The notes beneath the pieces are model-generated. The model was not told where the DNA came from. It worked only from the letters and a program-made list of their open reading frames with translations, and made no database searches. The position numbers were made by a program, and so were the translations under genes. A stretch of 64,000 bases of DNA, taken from contig NZ_VWSF01000020.1 in assembly GCF_008629685.1 (NCBI RefSeq), forward strand, positions 1 through 64,000. The letters are read 5' to 3'. Positions 17,036-25,559 of the stretch are shown here, one piece after another. This stretch comes from Adhaeribacter rhizoryzae (GTDB lineage Bacteria; Bacteroidota; Bacteroidia; Cytophagales; Hymenobacteraceae). Numbering within the stretch: the stretch's first letter is position 1; every line of letters begins with the position of its first letter.

Positions 17036-18370
17036 TTACACGTAAATTCTGGAACGACGAGTTTTGAAATACTTTAGTAGGTAGAACAATAAACTTAATA
17101 CTACAGGGGTAATAAATATTCCAATCATTTCCGATTTTGTAAGGTTTGATAGGAACCAGATAATTGTTACAACTGCCAGAATTGGAACAGTATATCCCCC
17201 ATAAATTTGAAAGGATGAGGGGTCAGCCTTATTCTTTATCCTTAACTTAATTACCGCTAAGGCAACACCTAAATATATTAAAAGCACAGACGAGGAGGAT
17301 AAGATTGCTAACTGTTTGAATTCACCCGTAATAGCCAGAAAACAGCCTAAAGCTGTAAATGATATTACAGAAACATAGGGAGTAGCAAATTTCGGATGTA
17401 TAAGCGCTAATGGTCTTATAGGAATTACCCCGTCTTTGGCAGAACGGAATAACACCCTAGGCATATTTAATAGGTCGCCACTTAAATAACCAAACATTGA
17501 GATGGAAGCCCCAATTATCATTAATGTCACTCCGAAAGGACCTATTATTCTTTTGGCCACCTCAGCTAAGGGAGCCGCTTTATAATCGGGAAATGAGTCA
17601 CCCAGAATTCCCTGAGAAACCAGTTGCACTGCCATATAAAGTAAAAGAATAACGGATAAACTCAGAAAGATTCCGTTAGGGATTGTTTTTTTAGGGTTTT
17701 TAACCTCCCCACTGACGCTTAAACCATTTTCTGCTCCCTGAAAGGCAAAAAATAAAATAAGTGAAATGGTGCCAAAATCATTTATTGATGGTGCTCTATC
17801 CCATTTTAGGTTCTGCACAGAGACTTCTGTTGTTCCCCAAATAATCAATAGTAATAACGGTGTCAATTTGGCAATAGTTGTAAGTTTTACCAGGGTAATC
17901 CCTTGCTTTACTCCGAGTACATTTATGATTGTTAAACCCGAAAACATGAAGATAAAAAAACCTGCTCTAAATAGTTTATTTCCAAATACTGGCATCAAGT
18001 AAGACAAAGTATCAGCAAGTGCATTGGCAACCGCCGCCGTTGCCATCAAGGAAGCCCCAAAAATAAATAGGTTTGCGGTTAGAAAGCCAAAGTATTTCCC
18101 AAAGGCTGCTTCAATGTAAGCGTAAGCACCTCCCGTCATGGTTACTTTACTTCCTACCTCGGCAAAGCAAAGCATGATTATGGTTATGAGGAATCCACAA
18201 AACAGGTAAGCCAGTATTCCAGCGGCTCCCAGTCCCTGGCTAACTACAGCTGGCAAAACAAATATGCCGGAGCCAATGACAACATTTATAATATTTGAAG
18301 TCAGCCCCCAAAGTCCTATTTCTCTTTTTAAACCTTCTTCTGTATGAAAGCTGCTAGAAGTATCCTGCAT
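17036..18370 (-). CDS. APC-family amino acid permease
   Basis: A 444-residue, roughly 12-helix inner-membrane transporter of the amino acid-polyamine-organocation superfamily. The first helix holds the substrate-binding motif GSGIFVLP (about 33-40), followed by the long GAYAYIEAAFG segment and the FAFQGAENGLSVSGEVKNPKKTIPNGI motif (about 213-239) typical of the family. The substrate is probably an amino acid but cannot be specified. Base composition is more AT-rich than in the envelope genes around it. Monocistronic, with its own upstream region. Confidence 0.85.
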   Translation of the reverse strand: MQDTSSSFHTEEGLKREIGLWGLTSNIINVVIGSGIFVLPAVVSQGLGAAGILAYLFCGFLITIIMLCFAEVGSKVTMTGGAYAYIEAAFGKYFGFLTANLFIFGASLMATAAVANALADTLSYLMPVFGNKLFRAGFFIFMFSGLTIINVLGVKQGITLVKLTTIAKLTPLLLLIIWGTTEVSVQNLKWDRAPSINDFGTISLILFFAFQGAENGLSVSGEVKNPKKTIPNGIFLSLSVILLLYMAVQLVSQGILGDSFPDYKAAPLAEVAKRIIGPFGVTLMIIGASISMFGYLSGDLLNMPRVLFRSAKDGVIPIRPLALIHPKFATPYVSVISFTALGCFLAITGEFKQLAILSSSSVLLIYLGVALAVIKLRIKNKADPSSFQIYGGYTVPILAVVTIIWFLSNLTKSEMIGIFITPVVLSLLFYLLKYFKTRRSRIYV

Positions 18371-18455
18371 AAAACAATATTTAATTTGTCACCTAACTAC
18401 AAAGTTGGCGCTTTACTTAGAACATTGGTGTTAAATTAATTGTTTTGGGAAACCA

Positions 18456-18662
18456 ATGTACAATTTTACGGAACCCGCAGGCGCCGCCTCTTGCTTGAAG
18501 AAAGTAGCCCGTGTTATCTACCAGGATGAAAGCAACCGAGCTATATTTGATGAAACTGTAAATAAGCTGAAGAATAAGTATCAGGCTGTCGTAGAGGTAC
18601 AGCAGTTCTGGACCTTCAACGAAGCCGCTAATTGTGATTACGGTGATTCGAGCCTAAATTAA
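18456..18662 (+). CDS. Short ORF, possible gene fragment (68 aa)
   Basis: A 68-residue frame with a helical middle (SNRAIFDETVNKLKNKYQ) and a C-terminal part WTFNEAANCDYG. It looks protein-like but I know no family, and it begins abruptly in the intergenic region divergent from the permease. It may be the remains of a longer gene. Confidence 0.3.
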   Translation: MYNFTEPAGAASCLKKVARVIYQDESNRAIFDETVNKLKNKYQAVVEVQQFWTFNEAANCDYGDSSLN

Positions 18663-19161
18663 AGGGTTTCTTGGTGCTTTCTCTGCGATAGCATATTCCT
18701 AAATGGAAGGAAAAGTGCGTTGGACCTTAAGGACTAACTACCTGTTTATTGTTAGAAATTACTCCTACTTGTTTGTCTCAGCTCATTCATCTCACGAATT
18801 ATAATTCCGCGCTCCTTTTTGAGATGGCTTTATGAAATTAGTTTACAGCAAAAAGATTTGCTAGAACGAGGTCTTTTTCAATCGCATAATTCCGTCCTTT
18901 TTTGAGAAAGTTCTGTCAACTTGTTTTAGGACTAGAAACTGCCAAGAGGTTTTCTAGGACGGTAGCTTTAATGAATAATGGTATTTAATCTTAGTGTATC
19001 ACCTCTGCTAGCGAAACTTCAGGCCTGCAAAAGAGGATTGTCATATTCTCCAGCTGTTTCAACCTGAACAATCCCTTACTCCTCCGCACCGGTCAACCCT
19101 ACAAAACCCGCCATGACGAAAAGCATGGCTGAAATGAAACATTAGGTTATTTAATAGTTTT
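18663..19161. other. Intergenic region holding hairpin-repeat copy 2
   Basis: No gene seen. Contains a member of the GGTCTTTTTC hairpin repeat family at about 18815-18910. Confidence 0.4.
18815..18910. repeat. Hairpin repeat family, copy 2
   Basis: TTTTTGAGATG, ACAGCAAAAAGAT, GAGGTCTTTTTCA and ATTCCGTCCTTTTTTGAG align with the copies near 2440-2535 and 28540-28615. The central stem is damaged in this copy, so it is an older member. Confidence 0.45.
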
Positions 19162-19206
19162 ATAATTATCGGTTAATACAGCCTTAACATTGCCGACCTA
19201 CTTTTA
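19162..19206 (+). promoter_or_regulatory. Putative Pho box array and promoter of the Oar-type receptor
   Basis: Three 11-base units in phase: ATAATTATCGG (19162), TTAATACAGCC (19173), TTAACATTGCC (19184). TACTTTTA, one base off TAnnTTTG, starts 15 bases after the last unit starts, the same spacing as at 25394/25409. Tandem 11-base repeats replacing a -35 box are the hallmark of PhoB binding sites in E. coli. Confidence 0.45.
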
Positions 19207-19434
19207 CGAGCATAAAAACAGGTTTAATCAATCTAAAAACATCTCTGACCAATATCCAATAACGCTTACCAGAACATTTCAAAATATGGCCATTGGGTGG
19301 TGTTGAAGCATTGGAGCTTTATTATGAATTAATTAATCCTACCCTCCCAAAACTGCTGCACCACACTCTCGAAGGTATTAAAGGAAAGATTTAACCTGAT
19401 TTTACTACAATTATCACTCCTTAAATCAACAAAA

Positions 19435-22400
19435 ATGAAACAACTATTTACAGGATGTATGGTATTGCTTACCATCTTATTTTCTTCGTACGTACCTTTG
19501 TTTGGGCAAGGTAATGAAGCAACTATTATTGGGAAAGTAACTGAAGTAAATTCCGGCCCCATAATCGGAGCTACGGTATTGGTCAGAAATGAATCTACCG
19601 GGTTTCAGGCCGGAACCGTAACCGACCTAAATGGCGACTACATTATTAAACAATTGCCTCTGGGGTCGCCCTATTCGGTTACGGTATCTTATATTGGTTT
19701 TAGCCAACAAAAGAAAACCGGTTACGCCCTTAGCCAGGGGGACCAGTTGCGGCTGAATTTCCAAATAGCACCCAGCGCCACCGAACTGCAGGCGGTTGAA
19801 ATTATAGCTGCTAATACGCTAAAAAGCACCGTTCCAAACTTGGGAGCTTCTACACCTGTTACTGCCAAAGATATTGCCAAATTGCCGGTAAATGGCCGTA
19901 ATTTTACTTCTTTAATAGATCTTTCGCCTTTAAGTAACGGTACGAGTTTGGGCGGGCAGCTTGCTTCCTCTACCAACTTTACTGTGGATGGAATGACTTC
20001 GCGCGGTACCATTGCCGGTGGTTCTACGTCCAGTGCTTATTCCATTTCAATGGAAGCAATTCGCGAATTTAAAGTAGTAACCAATGAATACGATGTAACC
20101 ATGGGCCGTAGTGGTGGCGGTACCATTAGCACAGTAACCAAATCCGGTACGAACAAGCTGTCGGGTAGTGCCTTTAACTTCACGCGGACCGATTGGCTTT
20201 CGAGCCCCTATGACCCAAGAGGAAACAGAAGAACCCAGGACTTCTCCACGAATCAGTATGGATTCTCCTTAGGTGGGCCCATTTTAAAAGACAAAGCGCA
20301 CTTCTTTGTTGCCTGGGACCACCAGGCCGATTCCCGCCCGCTGTTTATTGCCAACATCCAGTCGGCCGCCGACGAAGCCGCCAACCGGGTAACCCAGGAA
20401 ACGCTCGATAACTTCCTGGATATTGCCCGCGATAAATACGGGGTTTCGAACAATCCGCAGTTTGGCGCATTTGGCAAAACCAAAGGAACCGACGCTGTTT
20501 TTGCCCGGATTGACTGGCAGTTAAATAACAAGCATCTTTTAACCTTGCGCAACAACCTCGTGCGCGAAAACGACCTTTTATCAGAAGGCGACAACTCCGG
20601 TATTAATGCCCTGGAATCGTACATCGACCGGAAGAAATTAGACAACAGTTTAATGCTTTCGCTACGGTCAAGCCTGACCCCCAAAATAACCAACGAATTT
20701 AAAGTACAGCATTTCTTCCAGGACGAAGCCGTTATTCCGAGTCCGGAACTTCCTTCGGATGGAATACCACGGGCCATCGTTGAAAACGTAGAATCAGTTT
20801 CCGGAACCAACACCTACTTTAATTCTATTCAGATTGGCGGACAGCGTTTTTCGCCGGAATGGTTTAAGGGCAATGTGGTGCAGCTAGTAGATAATTTCTA
20901 TTACAATACCGGCAAAATCAATTATACTTTTGGCTTAGACCTGATGTACAACCGGATGCATTCCTTGTATGGCAGTGAAATGAACGGTCGTTTTTACTTT
21001 AACGGTCTGGAAAACTTTAGAAACCAGACGCCATACCGGTACGCCCGGGAAATTAATTTGCTGGCCGACCCCAGCAACGTGGTGAATTCTTTAGCTACTG
21101 GCGCTTACGCGCAAATGGAAACTACTCTAGCCCCTGGGCTGGATGTGATGGCGGGTTTGCGACTGGATAATACCCGCTACCTGAACAAAGCCAATATTAG
21201 CCCGCTGGTATTTAATAAACTGGGTTTGCGTACCGATAATGTAATTAATACGACCCAGTTGCAGCCCCGCGTACAGTTTACCTGGGACGTGAATGAGCAA
21301 AGCAGGGATATTATCCGTTTTGGAGCCGGTGTTTTTGGTTCGGCTTTAAACCCGTATTCCATGATCAACAACATGTTGTTCGACGGAACCAGGGTAGCTT
21401 CGGTGGAAATTCAGGGAGATTTAGTACCACAGCCCAACTTTCCGGGCTACCGCGAAAACCCAGCCACTGCCCCAGGAACTGAGCTTTTTAGCAATCCCAG
21501 CATAGATAGGTTATTAACGATTAACACCAACAGCAAAGATGCTAAAGTGCCGGTTGTTTATAAAACCAATTTCTCGCTTAACCACTTTTTCAGCGACCGG
21601 TTACGCATGGGGGTGAGCGGCTATGCTTCTTGGGCACGTAACAACTATATGTACGTTGACCGCAATATGGTGGAAGAACCCTACTTCCGGATAGTACCAG
21701 AAGGAAACCGGGGTGTTTATGTACCGGCCTCGACCATTACGGATAAAGGCATCGTTAACTGGGTAAACAGCCGAAAAACCACCCAGGTAGGTCGGGTGCT
21801 TGAGTTAAACAGCAAAGGTAGAAAAGACCAATATGCCGTAGTAATAGACGGAACTTATCGGTATTTCCGGGACGGACAAATTACAGCTTCGTACACCTGG
21901 AACGACTCTAAAGACAATACTTCTTACAACGGTAACGTGGCCAACACCGCTACTTTGGCTTTAATGGTAGAAGATGACCCCAGAGACCTAAGCCGGATGA
22001 GTTATGCAGATAATCAGTTCCGGAACAAGGTGGTATTTTATGGCACAGCGCCAAGTGTTTGGGGAACCACGTTCAGCGTGCGTTACTCGGGTATTGGCGG
22101 CACGCGCTATTCTTTGGCGGTAAGCGGCAACACTAACGGTGATTTTGTTTCTTCAAACGACCTGGCTTTCATCTACGACCCTAATAATAATGAAGTGCCG
22201 GAATATCTGCGCACGGGCATTCAGGCCATTCTGGACAACCCAGATGCGGAAGAAAGCATTAAAAATTACATTCGTCAGAATCTAGGTCAAGTGGCGGAGC
22301 GCAACGGCGGTATTAATGATTTTTACGGCGTATTCGATGTTAGGCTTGCCAAACGGTTTAAGTTATTTAACAATCACGGCCTGGAAGCTTCGGTTGATAT

Positions 22401-22593
22401 TTTCAACGTAGGAAATCTATTTAACCGGGACTGGGGCATTGGCCACAATCTGGGCAAGCAAAACCTGTACTCCATCAGAAGCTTCGATCAGGCAACCCAA
22501 CGATTTGTTTACAACGTGAACCGGGCCAGTGGGGTATCCGGCCTCAACGGTAACCCTTACCAGATTCAATTAGGTGCCCGGTATTCTTTCTAA
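19435..22593 (+). CDS. Oar-type TonB-dependent receptor with carboxypeptidase-like domain
   Basis: A 1052-residue outer-membrane protein. Signal peptide to about residue 24 (ends LFGQ), carboxypeptidase-regulatory-like domain at about 30-115 (EATIIGKVTEVNSGPIIGAT), plug at about 135-235 (AKDIAKLPVNGRNFTSLIDL, TVDGMTSRGTIAGG, AIREFKVVTNEYDV-type) and a large barrel ending QIQLGARYSF. The NEYDVTMGRSGGG motif and length are typical of the Oar family, which often lacks SusD partners. It begins a group with two secreted phosphoesterases, so I infer uptake of a phosphorus-containing ligand, perhaps under phosphate control given the upstream repeats. A strong terminator follows. Confidence 0.85.
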   Translation: MKQLFTGCMVLLTILFSSYVPLFGQGNEATIIGKVTEVNSGPIIGATVLVRNESTGFQAGTVTDLNGDYIIKQLPLGSPYSVTVSYIGFSQQKKTGYALSQGDQLRLNFQIAPSATELQAVEIIAANTLKSTVPNLGASTPVTAKDIAKLPVNGRNFTSLIDLSPLSNGTSLGGQLASSTNFTVDGMTSRGTIAGGSTSSAYSISMEAIREFKVVTNEYDVTMGRSGGGTISTVTKSGTNKLSGSAFNFTRTDWLSSPYDPRGNRRTQDFSTNQYGFSLGGPILKDKAHFFVAWDHQADSRPLFIANIQSAADEAANRVTQETLDNFLDIARDKYGVSNNPQFGAFGKTKGTDAVFARIDWQLNNKHLLTLRNNLVRENDLLSEGDNSGINALESYIDRKKLDNSLMLSLRSSLTPKITNEFKVQHFFQDEAVIPSPELPSDGIPRAIVENVESVSGTNTYFNSIQIGGQRFSPEWFKGNVVQLVDNFYYNTGKINYTFGLDLMYNRMHSLYGSEMNGRFYFNGLENFRNQTPYRYAREINLLADPSNVVNSLATGAYAQMETTLAPGLDVMAGLRLDNTRYLNKANISPLVFNKLGLRTDNVINTTQLQPRVQFTWDVNEQSRDIIRFGAGVFGSALNPYSMINNMLFDGTRVASVEIQGDLVPQPNFPGYRENPATAPGTELFSNPSIDRLLTINTNSKDAKVPVVYKTNFSLNHFFSDRLRMGVSGYASWARNNYMYVDRNMVEEPYFRIVPEGNRGVYVPASTITDKGIVNWVNSRKTTQVGRVLELNSKGRKDQYAVVIDGTYRYFRDGQITASYTWNDSKDNTSYNGNVANTATLALMVEDDPRDLSRMSYADNQFRNKVVFYGTAPSVWGTTFSVRYSGIGGTRYSLAVSGNTNGDFVSSNDLAFIYDPNNNEVPEYLRTGIQAILDNPDAEESIKNYIRQNLGQVAERNGGINDFYGVFDVRLAKRFKLFNNHGLEASVDIFNVGNLFNRDWGIGHNLGKQNLYSIRSFDQATQRFVYNVNRASGVSGLNGNPYQIQLGARYSF

Positions 22594-22606
22594 TACCATA
22601 ACAACT

Positions 22607-22646
22607 AAAAATAAAGAGAGCCACAAAAGAAGCTCTCTTTATTTTT
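22607..22646. terminator. Rho-independent terminator after the Oar-type receptor
   Basis: AAAAATAAAGAGAGC and GCTCTCTTTATTTTT form a perfect 15-bp stem with a 10-base loop and a T run on both strands. Confidence 0.8.
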
Positions 22647-22730
22647 AAACCAAAACCTTAAGGCACTATTCAAAGCCAATTATTTAAAAAATTGCTGGTC
22701 AGCATAAAACTTATTAATACCTACGCTAAC

Positions 22731-24086
22731 ATGTATCGCTTAACCATAAAACATTTACTATCATTTATATGCCTGAGCCTTTTTATTTCTGGTCAGGCAT
22801 TTAGCCAATTGGCCAAGCACGTAATAATCATCAGTATCGATGGATTCCGCCCAGAATTTTATCAAGATAATTCCTGGGCCGCGCCTAACCTACGTCAAAT
22901 GGCCATGAGTGGCGTGCAGGCAAATGGTGTGCGTGGTGTTTTTCCAAGTGTAACCTATCCATCTCATACCACCATTCTTACCGGGGTTATGCCCGCTCAA
23001 CACGGAATTTACTACAATGCCCCATTTGAGCCAGATGGCCCAACCGGACGTTGGTACTGGGAAGAAAACTTAATTAAAACCGAAACTTTATGGGATGCCG
23101 TGCATAAAGCCGGCTTAAAGTCAGCCTCTGTTTTCTGGCCTGTATCTGCGGGGGCTCCCGTAGATTATAACATTCCGGAAGTATGGTCGATAGATAAAAC
23201 TGTAGACCGGGTATCTCCCATTCGCAAAGGAGCTTTCCCAAAGGGCTTGTTTGAGGAGATTGAGCAAAATGCCACGGGTAAACTCCAGGAAAAAGATTTA
23301 AACAGCGATTACATGATTGCCGACGAAAACGGCAGCCGGATGGCAGCTTATCTAATCGAAACCTACAAACCCAATCTATTAACCTTTCATATTTTTACCG
23401 TAGACCATGCAGCTCATGTGGAAGGACGGGAAGGCGAACACGTACGAAAAGCGGTGGCTACTGCTGATAGAGCGGTGGGCAATATTTTAGAAGCCATTGA
23501 AAAGGCAGGTATTAGAGAAAGTACCGCGGTAATTGTTACCGGCGACCATGGCTTTGTGGATATTAATCAAAGCTTTTCGCCGAATATTGCCTTGGCTAGA
23601 AATGGCTTAATAGGTATTGGAAAAGGAGAATGGAAAACTAAATTTCATACCTCCGGAGCTGCCGCCTTTTTATATCTGAAAGATAAAAAAGATATTAAAA
23701 CGTTTAACAAAGTCAAAAAAATACTTTCAGAATTACCTGAATCACAGAAAAAGCTTTTTCGGGTAGTAGAACGGGCGGAACTAGCTAAAATTGGCGCTGA
23801 CCCTAATGCTGAATTAGCTTTAGCGCCCGTACCTGGCGTAACCATGAGTGCTGCTACCGATGGTGAAATTTTAAAAGCAGCGAAAGGGGGCACCCATGGT
23901 TACTTTCCGGATTTTAAAGAAATACAAACTGGGTTCATCGGTTATGGGTCTGGTTTTAAGACCAAAACTACTTTATCGCTGATGGGGCTGGAAGACATTG
24001 CCCCCATAGTTTGCCAGCTTCTAGGTGTTTCTTTAAATTCAGCTGCAACTTCCAATCCAACGGTATTAAGAGCTGTAGCAAAATAA
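22731..24086 (+). CDS. Secreted nucleotide pyrophosphatase/phosphodiesterase (alkaline phosphatase superfamily)
   Basis: Start set at the ATG 22731 rather than a TTG at 22692, since MYRLTIKHLL opens a clean signal peptide ending near QAFS. The 451-residue enzyme belongs to the NPP (type I phosphodiesterase) family. Metal and catalytic motifs: SIDGFRPE (D37), FPSVTYPSHTT (nucleophile T75), TVDHAAHVEG, VTGDHGFVD and a late GGTHGYFP His. NPPs hydrolyse nucleotide, sugar-nucleotide or phospholipid phosphodiesters in the periplasm. It follows the receptor after a terminator, so it probably has its own promoter. With the metallophosphoesterase nearby this suggests phosphate scavenging. Confidence 0.85.
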   Translation: MYRLTIKHLLSFICLSLFISGQAFSQLAKHVIIISIDGFRPEFYQDNSWAAPNLRQMAMSGVQANGVRGVFPSVTYPSHTTILTGVMPAQHGIYYNAPFEPDGPTGRWYWEENLIKTETLWDAVHKAGLKSASVFWPVSAGAPVDYNIPEVWSIDKTVDRVSPIRKGAFPKGLFEEIEQNATGKLQEKDLNSDYMIADENGSRMAAYLIETYKPNLLTFHIFTVDHAAHVEGREGEHVRKAVATADRAVGNILEAIEKAGIRESTAVIVTGDHGFVDINQSFSPNIALARNGLIGIGKGEWKTKFHTSGAAAFLYLKDKKDIKTFNKVKKILSELPESQKKLFRVVERAELAKIGADPNAELALAPVPGVTMSAATDGEILKAAKGGTHGYFPDFKEIQTGFIGYGSGFKTKTTLSLMGLEDIAPIVCQLLGVSLNSAATSNPTVLRAVAK

Positions 24087-24369
24087 TTATAAATAGAAAT
24101 GGAAATTTTAAGAAGGCCTTCTCAGCTGAAAAGGTCTCCTATCTTTATTATGGGATTCTATATTTTGCACTTATTTGATTATTGTATAAGTTTTTAATTA
24201 TAATAAAGTTGAATTAGCTCATACACCGACCGGAAAAATTGAAAAAACACCTGGGAACGGATAGAGGAGTTAGTCCGGATCAGAGAAAGCGAGCAGATGG
24301 CAAAAATCCCTTCTATGAATAGCTAAACAGGACCATTCACAAATCTAGGATTCTGAGCCTCAGTGAATG

Positions 24370-24415
24370 ATAACAATTTCTTAACAGCGAGAAGGAAATC
24401 TGTAGGGTATCTTTA
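24370..24415 (+). promoter_or_regulatory. Putative Pho box pair and promoter before the 105-aa ORF
   Basis: ATAACAATTTC (24370) and TTAACAGCGAG (24381) are 11-base tandem units, followed by TATCTTTA at 24408, one base off TAnnTTTG, 24 bases before the ATG at 24439. Spacing to the -7 box is longer than in the two other arrays. Confidence 0.35.
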
Positions 24416-24438
24416 TCAAAATCTTAAATCAGAAAATC

Positions 24439-24756
24439 ATGGCAGTTATAAAATTCAATACGCTCTTTAGTGACATGAAGCCCAGCATGCAACAGGTAGA
24501 AGTAATAACAAGCGGGTATGTCACAGAAGAGAAAACTTTTTATTGTCATACTTTAGAGCGTTGTGCCTTATCGCCAGGGTTAGAAAAAGTGGAGTATTAC
24601 GTAAACGAAAAAGACCAACTTTTTAGCATCCATTACGCGCACATGCTGGACCTTCGCCTTTCTGTTTGTGTTATTGATTTTTTCCCCGATTACTCCAGAG
24701 ATGAGGTAGATAAGGCGGCAGCTATTATTTTGGATGAAATAAGACGAAAAGTGTAG
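24439..24756 (+). CDS. Hypothetical protein (105 aa)
   Basis: A soluble 105-residue protein without signal or membrane segment. It opens MAVIKFNTLFSDMKPS and has an alternating strand/helix pattern ending in a charged helix (DEVDKAAAIILDEIRRKV), with three Cys residues. I know no family. The gene sits between two phosphoesterase genes and carries upstream 11-base repeats like theirs, so it may share their control. A good ATG and normal composition support a real gene. Confidence 0.5.
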   Translation: MAVIKFNTLFSDMKPSMQQVEVITSGYVTEEKTFYCHTLERCALSPGLEKVEYYVNEKDQLFSIHYAHMLDLRLSVCVIDFFPDYSRDEVDKAAAIILDEIRRKV

Positions 24757-24844
24757 TTAATTATTTACTATGAAAGTACCTTAATGATAATAATATAGCT
24801 CTTTAAGTAAGCCTGAACTGCGGGGTAAAAAGGAAAATAATTAC

Positions 24845-25054
24845 TTAACAGTGCTGACCACTCTGATTTCTTCTTTTTATTTCTCTTAATCGGAGTTCAA
24901 TCTTAATCTTAATAAGTTGGTATCTAATATAACTCACCGGACTTTCATCTTTGTCTATCAATGTATCAACATAGTAAAGACAATTTATACTATCTTCGTA
25001 ACTAAGGGTTGATACCACCAGTTTTTCTAAAATAGTAAATAGTAATCCGTCCAT
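24845..25054 (-). CDS. Hypothetical small protein (69 aa)
   Basis: A 69-residue helical protein (MDGLLFTILEKLVVSTLSYEDS, then a charged helix rich in Arg, Lys and Ile, ending GQHC). Convergent with the 105-aa gene and divergent from the metallophosphoesterase, whose upstream repeat array lies about 95 bases from its start. Unrecognised; modest support. Confidence 0.4.
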   Translation of the reverse strand: MDGLLFTILEKLVVSTLSYEDSINCLYYVDTLIDKDESPVSYIRYQLIKIKIELRLREIKRRNQSGQHC

Positions 25055-25149
25055 TTATATTCTTGATTTTATCAACCAAATAATTGTAAGCCCCTCATCA
25101 AAGCATTACAAACTTAGTCTAAACCCCTCAGGAATATACATTTTGGAAG

Positions 25150-25193
25150 TTAAGCTTCTATCAAGAATTTGTTAAGCAACCACTAACACGTAT
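25150..25193. promoter_or_regulatory. Putative Pho box array (four 11-bp units)
   Basis: Four in-phase 11-base units: TTAAGCTTCTA (25150), TCAAGAATTTG (25161), TTAAGCAACCA (25172), CTAACACGTAT (25183). Located in the 505-base region between the 69-aa gene and the metallophosphoesterase. Confidence 0.4.
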
Positions 25194-25360
25194 TTCGCTT
25201 TGTATATGCTGCAACGAATTCAATTAATTAAATAAGGAAGAATTAATAAAGTTAAATGATATTCTTACTTTTAAATGGGATTTAAAATTGTAATGTCTTT
25301 CACTCCAGCCTTCTATTTCAAAAATCCTTCTTCTGAGGTATTTTACCTTAATAACAAAGC

Positions 25361-25416
25361 ATTACAATTCAGTAAAACATCCTTAACCATACCATAACAT
25401 CATTAAAATATCTTTG
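25361..25416 (+). promoter_or_regulatory. Putative Pho box array with TATCTTTG promoter before the metallophosphoesterase
   Basis: In-phase units ATTACAATTCA (25361), GTAAAACATCC (25372), TTAACCATACC (25383), ATAACATCATT (25394), then a perfect TAnnTTTG box, TATCTTTG, at 25409-25416. No TTG -33 box is present; the repeats occupy its place, as at activator-dependent promoters. A 13-base sequence CAAAGCATTACAA at 25355 also occurs at 25099. Confidence 0.5.
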
Positions 25417-25559
25417 CTTCTCTTAAATCAATGATTAAGCAATTATAAAAAGGTGAAAATCTTTTTCAATAAGTTTATAAATAATTTATCCTTAATAACC
25501 ATTAAGGTTAAACATGTCTTATTCAATGATTAAAGCCAAAAAATAAATAATATAAAACC

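Noticed and set aside
20253-20813. 186-codon minus ORF inside the Oar-type receptor
   Set aside because: Antisense shadow; the plus frame has plug and barrel motifs throughout.
24240-24330. Short helical frame before the 105-aa gene
   Set aside because: Some 18 codons of charged sequence with no family match; treated as intergenic.
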